From contig SXZN01000023.1 in NCBI GenBank assembly GCA_005787865.1, positions 1-9,990 on the forward strand: a stretch of DNA of 9,990 bases, written 5' to 3'. Origin of the DNA: Opitutaceae bacterium (GTDB lineage: Bacteria; Verrucomicrobiota; Verrucomicrobiia; Opitutales; Opitutaceae). Both the position numbers and the translations under genes were made by a program. Shown piece after piece: positions 1-6,101 of this stretch; within the stretch, counting starts at the first letter, position 1; every line of letters starts with the position of its first letter. The notes below the pieces were generated by a model, which did no database searches, had not been told where the DNA came from, and saw only the letters and a program-made list of their open reading frames with translations.

Positions 1-638
1 ATAAAAATTCCCAACCCGAGCAGGCTAACGCCAGCGATGACAGCATCCAGCAGGCGCATGCCCAATTGTTGCAGACCAAGCCGGAAAAGACGGACGGCTA
101 TTCTTTCCTGCCCCTCGGCATTCTCGGTCTGATGTGTACCGCTGTTTTCTTTGGGTCGATTTATCTCGCCCATAATTCGGTGCGCTTTGATCCCCTCGTT
201 TATAGCGAGGCGGCCAAGCGCGAGAAACCCGGCGCCGTCGCTAATGTCGCGCTCACGCGGGCCCAGCTGGGGAAGCGGGTTTATTCTAATGTGTGCATCG
301 CGTGCCACCAAGCCAACGGCCTCGGTGTCCCGAGTATCTATCCGCCGCTGGCTGGTTCCGAATGGGTCATCGGCAGTGAAGAGCGGATCATTCGCATCGT
401 GCTCCACGGCCTCAACGGGCCGATTGAAGTCAAGGGTTTGACCTATGCCAACGTGATGGCGCCGCTCGGTGAGGTGCTGAAGGATGAGCAGATCGCCAAT
501 GTCATTTCTTATGTTCGCGCCGAGTGGGGTAACGCCGCCGGTGAAGTTCAGCCGGAGTTGGTCGCCAAAGTTCGCGCGGCTACGGCGGCACGGAAGACCT
601 ACTGGACCGCTGCGGAATTGCAGCAAGTCGGGCCGTAA
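1..638 (+). CDS. Membrane-anchored monohaem cytochrome c (5' end outside window)
   Basis: Probably an electron carrier at the outer face of the inner membrane, passing electrons to or from a terminal oxidase or similar complex. The frame is open from nt 3 to the left edge with no ATG, so the true start is probably just upstream; TTG at 66 is the only weak internal alternative. Counting from that TTG, residues 15-35 form one hydrophobic segment (N-terminal anchor). A CIACH haem-binding motif lies at residues 77-81 (nt 294-308), and Met131 in VMAPLG is the likely distal haem ligand. The C-terminal helix before the tail (DEQIANVISYVRAEWG) is typical of class I cytochromes c. A Gln/Asp-rich polar stretch precedes the anchor. 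The neighbour on the left is unseen; a cytochrome oxidase operon is plausible but unproven. The haem-c call is firm, the specific partner is not. Confidence 0.88.
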   Translation, partial: KNSQPEQANASDDSIQQAHAQLLQTKPEKTDGYSFLPLGILGLMCTAVFFGSIYLAHNSVRFDPLVYSEAAKREKPGAVANVALTRAQLGKRVYSNVCIACHQANGLGVPSIYPPLAGSEWVIGSEERIIRIVLHGLNGPIEVKGLTYANVMAPLGEVLKDEQIANVISYVRAEWGNAAGEVQPELVAKVRAATAARKTYWTAAELQQVGP

Positions 639-698
639 GCAAAGGACGACGGTTCGGCTAGAGCCTTGGTCGAACGGCATTGCCTCCTCGACGAGGTC

Positions 699-706
699 AG
701 GTGAAG
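699..706 (+). promoter_or_regulatory. Shine-Dalgarno-like site for the thioesterase gene
   Basis: AGGTGAAG ends 9 nt before the ATG at 716. It supports that ATG over the upstream in-frame TTG at 680 and over the out-of-frame ATG at 709, which reaches a stop after seven codons. It is the clearest Shine-Dalgarno-like site I found in the window. Confidence 0.5.
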
Positions 707-715
707 TTATGCCGC

Positions 716-1150
716 ATGCCAGCTATTTTTAAAATGACGCGCCAGGTCGAGTTCGCGAAGACCGATATGGCGGGGATTGTGCACTTCGTTAATTTTTTCC
801 GCTGGATGGAGAGCTGTGAGACCGCTTTTTATCGGTCGCTGGAATTGCCGCTGATTTCTTTTGTGCCGGGGCAGGTGGTGGGCTGGCCGCGCGTCAATGT
901 GAGTTGCACCTATCGCGCCCCGTTGCGCTTTAATGATACGGTGGAGGTAACGCTTTTTGTGAAAAAATTAGGGACGCGTTCGGTGACCTATCTTTTCCAA
1001 TTTCATCAGGCGGCGGTGCTCGTGGCGGCCGGCGAGGTCACCGCGGTGTGCGTGGGCGCGGGCGAAAAAGGTGGCATGATGGCTCAGCCCATCCCGGCGG
1101 CGGTGCGGGCCAAATTGCAGGTCGCGCCGCCCTCAGCGTGGGGCGGCTGA
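716..1150 (+). CDS. Acyl-CoA thioesterase, YbgC/4HBT hotdog family
   Basis: Predicted 144-aa cytoplasmic hotdog-fold thioesterase that hydrolyses acyl-CoA or a related acyl thioester. The N-terminal strand and helix contain FAKTDMAGIVHFVNFFRWME, matching the 4HBT/YbgC signature in which an Asp (here Asp17) is the catalytic residue, followed by G-x-V-H/Y and an aromatic-rich helix. The central hotdog strands follow (WPRVNVSCTYRAPLRFND, then VEVTLFVKKLG). The length fits the family's usual 130-150 aa. ATG 716 is chosen because of the Shine-Dalgarno-like AGGTGAAG at 699-706; ATG 734 is an alternative. YbgC is often tied to the Tol-Pal locus, but no tol genes are seen here, and substrate cannot be read from sequence. 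The family call is firm; the exact substrate (short-chain acyl-CoA, 4-hydroxybenzoyl-CoA or menaquinone-pathway CoA ester) is open. Confidence 0.85.
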   Translation: MPAIFKMTRQVEFAKTDMAGIVHFVNFFRWMESCETAFYRSLELPLISFVPGQVVGWPRVNVSCTYRAPLRFNDTVEVTLFVKKLGTRSVTYLFQFHQAAVLVAAGEVTAVCVGAGEKGGMMAQPIPAAVRAKLQVAPPSAWGG

Positions 1151-1180
1151 GATTTTAAATTCTGCGCTCGCCCCATTTTT

Positions 1181-1203
1181 CCGCTGGCCGATTCAACCGG
1201 CGG
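1181..1203. other. Small inverted repeat upstream of the SlyD-like gene
   Basis: CCGCTGG (1181-1187) can pair with CCGGCGG (1197-1203) over 7 bp, including one G-U pair, around a 9-nt loop. No T tract follows on either strand, so it is not a good intrinsic terminator. It may be chance in GC-rich DNA. Confidence 0.25.
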
Positions 1204-1243
1204 GGTTGATCGTCGCGCGGTCATTATTTAATCCTCTTTGTTT

Positions 1244-1696
1244 ATGGCCCCTCGCACCTGTACCTTTCATTACACGCTCAAAGATAGCCGCGGTCAGTTG
1301 ATTGATACTTCGCGGGGTGGGGCGCCGATGCCATTTACTGAGGGCACCGGACAAATCATTGAAGGCTTGGAGGAGCCGTTATTGCAGATGGCGGTCGGTG
1401 AAAAGCGCGCGGTGATCGTGGCCCCCGAGCGAGCTTATGGGCAGCCGGATCCCACCTTGGTGCAACGCATACCCCGCGCCCAACTCCCCGTCGGTAAGCT
1501 AAAAGTGGGTGATCTATTTCAAACCGGACCCGATCGGCATGCCCCCGTGGTCACGGTGCGGGCGCTCGAAGGGGCCGAGGTGCTGCTCGATGCCAATCAT
1601 CCGCTGGCGGGGGAGGAATTGCATTTTGAGGTGGAGCTGATCACGGCGCGCCCGGCCACACCAGAGGAGTTGCCAGCAGCGACCAATTTAATCTAA
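1244..1696 (+). CDS. FKBP-type peptidyl-prolyl cis-trans isomerase, SlyD-like
   Basis: Predicted 150-aa prolyl isomerase and chaperone (EC 5.2.1.8), cytoplasmic because no signal peptide is visible. The FKBP core is split, as in SlyD: an N-terminal half with L-x-D-S-x-G-x-L-I-D-T, then GTGQIIEGLEEPLLQMAVGE (about residues 34-53) and APERAYGQ; an insert-in-flap chaperone domain (about 71-120); and a return to the core with DANHPLAGEELHFEVELI (about 117-134), the characteristic SlyD NHPLAG signature. The ending ATPEEL is also family-typical. Unlike E. coli SlyD, it has no Cys/His-rich metal-binding tail, so a nickel-delivery role is not supported. ATG 1244 is preferred over TTG 1238, two codons upstream. 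The preceding bases are AT- and pyrimidine-rich, with no clear Shine-Dalgarno site. The glucokinase gene starts 12 nt after the stop, so the two may be cotranscribed. Confidence 0.9.
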   Translation: MAPRTCTFHYTLKDSRGQLIDTSRGGAPMPFTEGTGQIIEGLEEPLLQMAVGEKRAVIVAPERAYGQPDPTLVQRIPRAQLPVGKLKVGDLFQTGPDRHAPVVTVRALEGAEVLLDANHPLAGEELHFEVELITARPATPEELPAATNLI

Positions 1697-1708
1697 CGTA
1701 GAAAATCT

Positions 1709-2446
1709 ATGAAAGTACTCGGCATTGATATCGGTGGTTCGGCTTTTAAAGGCGCCCCCGTAGACACCAAAACTGGCCGCTTGCTCGCGGAGCGGCATCG
1801 CGTGGAAGTCGACGCCCCTTGCCCCACCGCGCAAGGCCTCGCCGCCGTGCGTGCGATCGTCCAGCATTTTAACTGGAAGGGGCCCGTCGGCATTGGTTTC
1901 CCCGGGATTATCAAGGGCGATCACATCCGGGCGGTGGGCAACCTCGGCTTAAATTGGGCGCACCTCAATGGCGCCGCCCTGTTTGGTCGCGCGACGGGTG
2001 GCAAGGTGAGATTGTTCAACGATGCCGACGCCGCTGGATTGGCTGAAATGAAATTCGGAGCCGGCCGCGGTCAAAAAGGGACGGTCTTGATGTTGACCTT
2101 CGGCACCGGCATTGGCTCAGCCTTATTTTATCAGGGGCAGTTATTCCCGAACGTAGAATTAGGTTGGATTCCCTGGCGGGGCAAACCGATCGAACGCTTC
2201 GCTTCGGCCGCGGTCCGCAAGCGTCGTGACCTGAGCTGGGCGGAATGGTCCAAGCGCGTTAATTTAAGCTTGGGGGCCATGGAACGCCTCTTGTCGCCAG
2301 AATTAATTATCGTTGGCGGCGGGGTGAGTAAAAAATCCGATAAATGGTTTAAGTATCTCAAGGTGCGCGCTCGGCTCGTCCCAGCAAAAATGCTCAATGA
2401 TGCAGGCATCGTCGGCGCCGCGCTCGCTTGGGAACAGCCCCGGTAG
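1709..2446 (+). CDS. ppgK: Polyphosphate glucokinase (ROK family)
   Basis: Predicted to phosphorylate glucose to glucose 6-phosphate using inorganic polyphosphate or ATP (EC 2.7.1.63 / 2.7.1.2), in the cytoplasm. The 245-aa protein matches PpgK along its length: GIDIGGSAFKGAPVD at residues 5-19 (phosphate-binding loop), GFPGII at 63-68, FNDADAAG at 103-110 containing the catalytic Asp105, LTFGTGIGSAL at 129-139 (second phosphate-binding motif), FPNVELG at 146-152, the PpgK-typical RRDLSW at 172-177, then a GGGVSKKSDKW segment and AGIVGAALA near the end. The odd point is residue 153: the conserved His of the ROK E-x-G-H sugar-binding motif is Trp (codon TGG, 2165-2167), within an unusual WIPWRG stretch. 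No other damage is visible. It starts 12 nt after the SlyD-like gene. The family is clear; normal glucose activity is less certain because of the substitution. Confidence 0.87.
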   Translation: MKVLGIDIGGSAFKGAPVDTKTGRLLAERHRVEVDAPCPTAQGLAAVRAIVQHFNWKGPVGIGFPGIIKGDHIRAVGNLGLNWAHLNGAALFGRATGGKVRLFNDADAAGLAEMKFGAGRGQKGTVLMLTFGTGIGSALFYQGQLFPNVELGWIPWRGKPIERFASAAVRKRRDLSWAEWSKRVNLSLGAMERLLSPELIIVGGGVSKKSDKWFKYLKVRARLVPAKMLNDAGIVGAALAWEQPR

Positions 2447-2458
2447 TCGGCCTTGGTC

Positions 2459-2499
2459 GGTGGCGCTCACTCGGGCTCGGCAGTCTGCGCTAGACCACC
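2459..2499. other. Imperfect inverted repeat in the spacer before the export operon
   Basis: GGTGG (2459-2463) pairs with CCACC (2495-2499), and the inner CGC (2464-2466) pairs with GCG (2487-2489), leaving a 5-nt bulge on the right side. It may be part of a structured leader or a degraded terminator for the glucokinase transcript. No T tract follows. The signal is weak. Confidence 0.25.
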
Positions 2500-2565
2500 T
2501 ATCCGGCTCCGGCGTCCGTTCATCAAAACAGGCTGCAACTTTACCTCGTAATCGGGTGTTTTCAT

Positions 2566-2593
2566 GCGAGCGAGCATCTTTCTGACCGCTCGC
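2566..2593. other. Perfect 7-bp inverted repeat upstream of the MacA-like gene
   Basis: GCGAGCG (2566-2572) and CGCTCGC (2587-2593) are perfect inverted copies around a 14-nt loop, ending 38 nt before the adaptor start codon. It could be an operator for a dimeric regulator or an mRNA hairpin. There is no T run, so it is not a standard terminator. The rest of the 2447-2631 spacer shows no gene, and no promoter I would defend; its last 20 nt are very AT-rich. Confidence 0.35.
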
Positions 2594-2631
2594 GACACTC
2601 TGGCCGTATCCCTCTTTAATTAATTTATAAT

Positions 2632-4002
2632 ATGTCTGCACCGCTTCCCTCCACTCCGGCAAATTCCGCCGGTCCTCAAAAAAAGAAATCGCAGCGCACG
2701 CTGTTCATTATTCTAGGGAGCGTGACCGTGCTGATCGTCATTGCGGCGGTCGTGGCGGCCAAACGGCGTGGAGAAAAAGCCACTCCCGTGACGGTTGAAA
2801 AAGCTGTCGTCCGGACGATCACTCATCTCGTCACGGCAACGGGAAAAGTACAGCCCGAGATCGAGGTGAAAATCTCGCCCGAAGTGGCCGGTGAATTGAT
2901 TGAGATTCCCGTGATTGAGGGCCAGAGCGTCAAGAAGGGCGACCTGTTGGTGCGGATTAAACCAGATTTTTACCAAGCGGCGCTGGAGCAACAAGAGGCC
3001 TCCCTCGCCTCGGCGAAGGCGACCAGTGTGCTGAGTCGGGCGCGGCTGACCAAAGCTCAGCATGATTTTAAGCAAGCCGAAGAACTCTACGGCAAGCAGC
3101 TCGTATCGAATGCGGATTTTGTTGCCGCGACCGCCAATCTGGAGGTGGCCAAAGCGGATTTTGACTCTTCGTTGGCGCAGATTCGCCGCACGGAGGGCTC
3201 GGTCAGTCAATCGCGTGATTCGTTGGCTAAAACCACGATTTACTCACCCGTCGCGGGCAGCATTAGTTCGCTGAGCAGCGAAGTGGGCGAGCGCGTGGTA
3301 GGCACCGGCTCCTTTGCCGGTACGGAAATTATGCGCCTCGCTAATCTCGATAATATGGAGGTGCGCGTGAAGGTGAATGAAAACGACATCATCAACGTCA
3401 AGCTAGGCGATCATACCATCGTCACCGTCGATGCTTTCCCGGGGCGCAAATTCACGGGGGTGGTCAATGAAATCAGCAGTTCCGCTATCACGATTGGCGC
3501 GCAATCCGCTGCGACTTCAGCCTCGGATGAAGTGACGAATTTTCTCGTTAAGATCAGCATCAAGGCGCCCGAAGCTAAATTGCGGCCGGGGATGAGTGCG
3601 ACGGTGGATATCGAAACCCAGACCGTCGTTAATGTCGTATCGGTTCCTATCCAAAGCGTCACCGTGCGCGCGGTGGGCGGCAAAACCAGCGAAGAGCTGC
3701 AGCTCGCCAAGGCGAAAGAGGCGAAAGAGCGCTCGGGCAATGATCTGGAAGTCGCCAGTGAACGCGATGAAGCCCGCCGCAGTCGCGAACAGCTGGACCG
3801 GGTGGTGTTCATCAAGACGGGCGATACGGTCAAGCAACACAAAGTGGAGACGGGGATTGCCGATAATACTTCGATTGAAATTAAAAGCGGCGTGAAGGCC
3901 GGCGATGAAGTGGTGGCCGGCAGTTATGCTGCCATCAGCCGCAAATTAAAGGATGGCAGCAAGGTCATGATCGAGCCGCTCAAGAAAGAGGAAACCAAGT
4001 AA
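2632..4002 (+). CDS. MacA-like periplasmic adaptor subunit of an ABC exporter (HlyD/RND adaptor fold)
   Basis: Predicted adaptor linking the inner-membrane ABC exporter encoded next to it with an outer-membrane TolC-like channel. The 456-aa protein has a short Lys-rich cytoplasmic N-terminus, one membrane anchor (about residues 24-45), and a lipoyl/barrel-sandwich half-motif near 70-110 (VKISPEVAGELIEIPVIEGQ). An alpha-helical hairpin of about 85 residues (114-198) rich in Ala, Gln, Lys and Glu follows, then the second lipoyl half at 204-220 (YSPVAGSISSL), a beta-barrel domain, and a membrane-proximal domain (RPGMSATVDIET). The C-terminal domain carries an unusually charged insert at about 349-390, discussed in the findings. 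ATG 2632 follows an AT-rich leader with no clear Shine-Dalgarno site. It is the first gene of a four-gene run on the same strand. The adaptor family is firm; the exported substrate is unknown. Confidence 0.9.
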   Translation: MSAPLPSTPANSAGPQKKKSQRTLFIILGSVTVLIVIAAVVAAKRRGEKATPVTVEKAVVRTITHLVTATGKVQPEIEVKISPEVAGELIEIPVIEGQSVKKGDLLVRIKPDFYQAALEQQEASLASAKATSVLSRARLTKAQHDFKQAEELYGKQLVSNADFVAATANLEVAKADFDSSLAQIRRTEGSVSQSRDSLAKTTIYSPVAGSISSLSSEVGERVVGTGSFAGTEIMRLANLDNMEVRVKVNENDIINVKLGDHTIVTVDAFPGRKFTGVVNEISSSAITIGAQSAATSASDEVTNFLVKISIKAPEAKLRPGMSATVDIETQTVVNVVSVPIQSVTVRAVGGKTSEELQLAKAKEAKERSGNDLEVASERDEARRSREQLDRVVFIKTGDTVKQHKVETGIADNTSIEIKSGVKAGDEVVAGSYAAISRKLKDGSKVMIEPLKKEETK

Positions 4003-4012
4003 ACCGGTCGGC

Positions 4013-4044
4013 GTTGGTCTGGGCTAGCCCGCTTAGCCGCCAAC
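4013..4044. other. Nested inverted repeat between adaptor and ATPase genes
   Basis: GTTGG (4013-4017) is inverted as CCAAC (4040-4044) and encloses the perfect 10-bp palindrome GGGCTAGCCC (4021-4030). It lies in the 60-nt gap between the two genes and could form an mRNA hairpin that adjusts relative expression or stability. No T tract follows, so it should not end transcription on its own. Confidence 0.35.
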
Positions 4045-4062
4045 CACCCTCTGCTTAACACC

Positions 4063-4827
4063 ATGAGTTCTTCGCTTAATTCTGCCCGAGATACGTTTGG
4101 TGGCCCAAGCGCTGGGACCGCGCCGCGCGGCTACCGTGAGCCGGGCCCCGTGGTCATCGAAATTGAGGATGTCACGAAACTTTACAAAATGGGGGAGGAA
4201 ATCGTGCATGCGCTGCGGGGCGTCGCGCTCACTGTACGGCGCAACGAGTACCTCGCCATCATGGGGCCTTCGGGCAGCGGCAAATCCACCATGATGAATA
4301 TGCTGGGCTGTCTCGATACACCGACGAGTGGCCGGTATCATTTCACGGAGAAAGATGTCTCGCTCATGAGTGACGATGAGCTGGCCGACATCCGTAATCG
4401 GGAAATCGGCTTTGTTTTCCAAACCTTCAACCTGTTGCCGCGTTCGAGTGCACTGCAGAATGTCGAGCTGCCGCTCATCTACGCGGGTCTTTCGCCGTCG
4501 GCGCGGCGCGACAAAGCGAGTCAAACTCTGCGGGCCGTCGGGCTGGAAGATCGGATGACGCATAAGCCAAACGAGCTGTCCGGCGGGCAGCGGCAGCGCG
4601 TGGCCATTGCGCGGGCGTTGGTCAATAATCCCTCGATTATTTTAGCCGACGAACCCACCGGCAATCTCGACTCCAAAACCGGTGAAGAAATCATGCAGTT
4701 GCTCGAGGAGCTCTACGCGCAAGGGCACACGATTATCGTCGTGACGCACGAAGAAGATATCGCCCGCCACGCGCGCCGCATCGTGCGCCTGCGCGATGGC
4801 TTGATCGAGAGCGACGTGCGGCAGTAA
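4063..4827 (+). CDS. ABC exporter ATP-binding protein, MacB/LolD type
   Basis: Predicted 254-aa cytoplasmic nucleotide-binding subunit that powers the two permeases downstream. All hallmark motifs are intact and in order: Walker A GPSGSGKST at residues 68-76, Q-loop FQTFNLLPR, the ABC signature LSGGQRQR, Walker B IILADEP followed by TGNLDS (D-loop), and H-loop VTHE. The FNLLP and NLDSKTGEEI patterns are typical of the MacB/LolD/FtsE group. In contrast to E. coli MacB, the ATPase is not fused to a permease. The first 30 or so residues are a low-complexity, non-conserved extension; a later start is not excluded, but no strong internal Met precedes the conserved VIEIEDVTKLY strand. No Shine-Dalgarno site is evident. 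It sits 60 nt after the adaptor and 23 nt before permease 1, consistent with one operon. Confidence 0.95.
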   Translation: MSSSLNSARDTFGGPSAGTAPRGYREPGPVVIEIEDVTKLYKMGEEIVHALRGVALTVRRNEYLAIMGPSGSGKSTMMNMLGCLDTPTSGRYHFTEKDVSLMSDDELADIRNREIGFVFQTFNLLPRSSALQNVELPLIYAGLSPSARRDKASQTLRAVGLEDRMTHKPNELSGGQRQRVAIARALVNNPSIILADEPTGNLDSKTGEEIMQLLEELYAQGHTIIVVTHEEDIARHARRIVRLRDGLIESDVRQ

Positions 4828-4850
4828 GCGCCCGCTGAATTTCTACCGCT

Positions 4851-6101
4851 GTGCAGCGTTTCTATAACGAATTTATCGAGTCCTGCCGGATTGCGCTCAC
4901 GCAGATCCAGGCGAACAAGCTGCGTTCGGGCCTGACGGCCTTGGGCGTGATTATTGGGATCGTGGCTGTAACCTTGATGGGCACCGCGATTCGGGGGATC
5001 GATACGGGTTTTCAGAATAGCCTAGCCATGCTGGGCGAGGACGTGCTCTACGTGCAGAAGTGGCCTTGGGGGCGAGTCGAGGATTGGTGGAATTATAATA
5101 ACCGACCCAATTTAGTGCCGGCGGATGCCGACAAATTAAATCGGATTATCGCGGCGACCCCGCGCAGTTTGCTAGAAATTGCGGTGCCCGTAGTCGGACG
5201 TGGGTCGCCGGTAAAATTTGAGGATAACAAAGTCAACAATGTGTTCACGATTGGGACGACCGCGGATTACGCGCGGATCAACAGCGTCGAATACCGGGAG
5301 GGTCGGCTTTTTAATGAGAGTGAAGCCGGGGTGGGTCGGGAGGTCTGTGTCTTGGGCTTTGATGTGGCGGAAGCACTTTTCCCCGGTCGCTCGCCCGCCG
5401 ATCAAATGGTGCGCATTGGGGGACATCCCTTTCTCGTCGTCGGGGTCTTTGCCAAGCAGGGGGAATTCCTCGGCCTCTTTAGTTTTGATAATCAAGTCGT
5501 CCTGCCGCTCAGCGCTTTTCAGAAATATTTTAGCACGCGGCGCGGCGCCGAATTGCGGGTGAAGGCTAAAGATAAAAATCAACTGGCCGCCGCGAAAGAA
5601 GAGCTCACGGGGGCCATGCGGCGGGTGCGGGGGCAATTGCCGGGCGAACGCGATAATTTTAATATCAACGAGCAGCAGGCTTTTAAGGCCCAGCTTGAAC
5701 CCGTGAAATCGGGCATCGCCATTGCGGGATTATTTATCACCGGCCTCGCGCTCTTCGTCGGCGCCATTGGGATTATGAATATTACTTTTGTGAGCGTGAA
5801 GGAGCGCACCAAAGAGATTGGCACGCGCAAAGCTTTGGGAGCTCGGCGGCGGAGCATTTTAATGCAATTTTTAATTGAGGCCGTCGCGATCTGCCTGATT
5901 GGCGGAGTGGTCGGGATGGTGGTTTCCTTTAGCTTATTTATGGTGGTGCAGCAGGTGGCCCCAAATTTTCCGGTGCAATTCTCCCCTGATCTCGTGGTCG
6001 TGAGTATGCTCGTATCGGTCATCACGGGAATCGTTTCAGGGTTTTTACCCGCCTACGGAGCCTCCCGGCTCGATCCGGTGGTGGCTTTGCGCTATGAATA
6101 A
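4851..6101 (+). CDS. MacB/FtsX-type ABC exporter permease 1
   Basis: Predicted inner-membrane permease of 416 aa with the four-helix type VII ABC topology. TM1 is at about residues 24-48 (LRSGLTALGVIIGIVAVTLM), followed by a large periplasmic MacB-PCD-like domain (about 50-285), TM2 at 288-314, and the conserved cytoplasmic coupling loop KERTKEIGTRKALGA at 317-331, which contacts the ATPase. TM3 (about 336-366), TM4 (about 381-402) and the closing LDPVVALRYE complete it. The start is GTG 4851: an in-frame stop lies 15 nt upstream and the family-conserved N-terminal helix begins immediately after it. No good Shine-Dalgarno site is visible, so coupling to the ATPase gene 23 nt upstream is plausible. 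It is a paralogue of the next gene, with identical length and matching motif positions. The family is firm, the substrate unknown. Confidence 0.93.
   Translation: MQRFYNEFIESCRIALTQIQANKLRSGLTALGVIIGIVAVTLMGTAIRGIDTGFQNSLAMLGEDVLYVQKWPWGRVEDWWNYNNRPNLVPADADKLNRIIAATPRSLLEIAVPVVGRGSPVKFEDNKVNNVFTIGTTADYARINSVEYREGRLFNESEAGVGREVCVLGFDVAEALFPGRSPADQMVRIGGHPFLVVGVFAKQGEFLGLFSFDNQVVLPLSAFQKYFSTRRGAELRVKAKDKNQLAAAKEELTGAMRRVRGQLPGERDNFNINEQQAFKAQLEPVKSGIAIAGLFITGLALFVGAIGIMNITFVSVKERTKEIGTRKALGARRRSILMQFLIEAVAICLIGGVVGMVVSFSLFMVVQQVAPNFPVQFSPDLVVVSMLVSVITGIVSGFLPAYGASRLDPVVALRYE

Noticed and set aside
680..715. Upstream TTG start for the thioesterase
   Set aside because: The extra residues are unlike the family, and the ribosome-site-like AGGTGAAG lies downstream of it, correctly spaced for ATG 716.
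1181..1203. Terminator after the thioesterase gene
   Set aside because: The stem is followed by neither a + strand nor a - strand T tract; the T run at 1176-1180 precedes it.
2455..2530. tRNA-like fold in the spacer
   Set aside because: No T-loop consensus, no cloverleaf and no CCA end could be found; only a simple imperfect stem remains.
2397..2585. 62-codon + strand frame in the spacer after the glucokinase
   Set aside because: It starts inside the glucokinase gene, is low-complexity in Ser and Arg, and has no ribosome site or family resemblance.
2626..2631. Perfect TATAAT just before the adaptor ATG
   Set aside because: It abuts the start codon, so transcription from it would begin inside the gene; it is better explained as part of an AT-rich initiation region.
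2303..2662. 119-codon - strand frame across the glucokinase end and the spacer
   Set aside because: It overlaps the conserved end of the glucokinase and the start of the adaptor and shows no recognisable domain.
5172..5636. 154-codon - strand frame inside permease 1
   Set aside because: It is a shadow of a well-supported permease gene.
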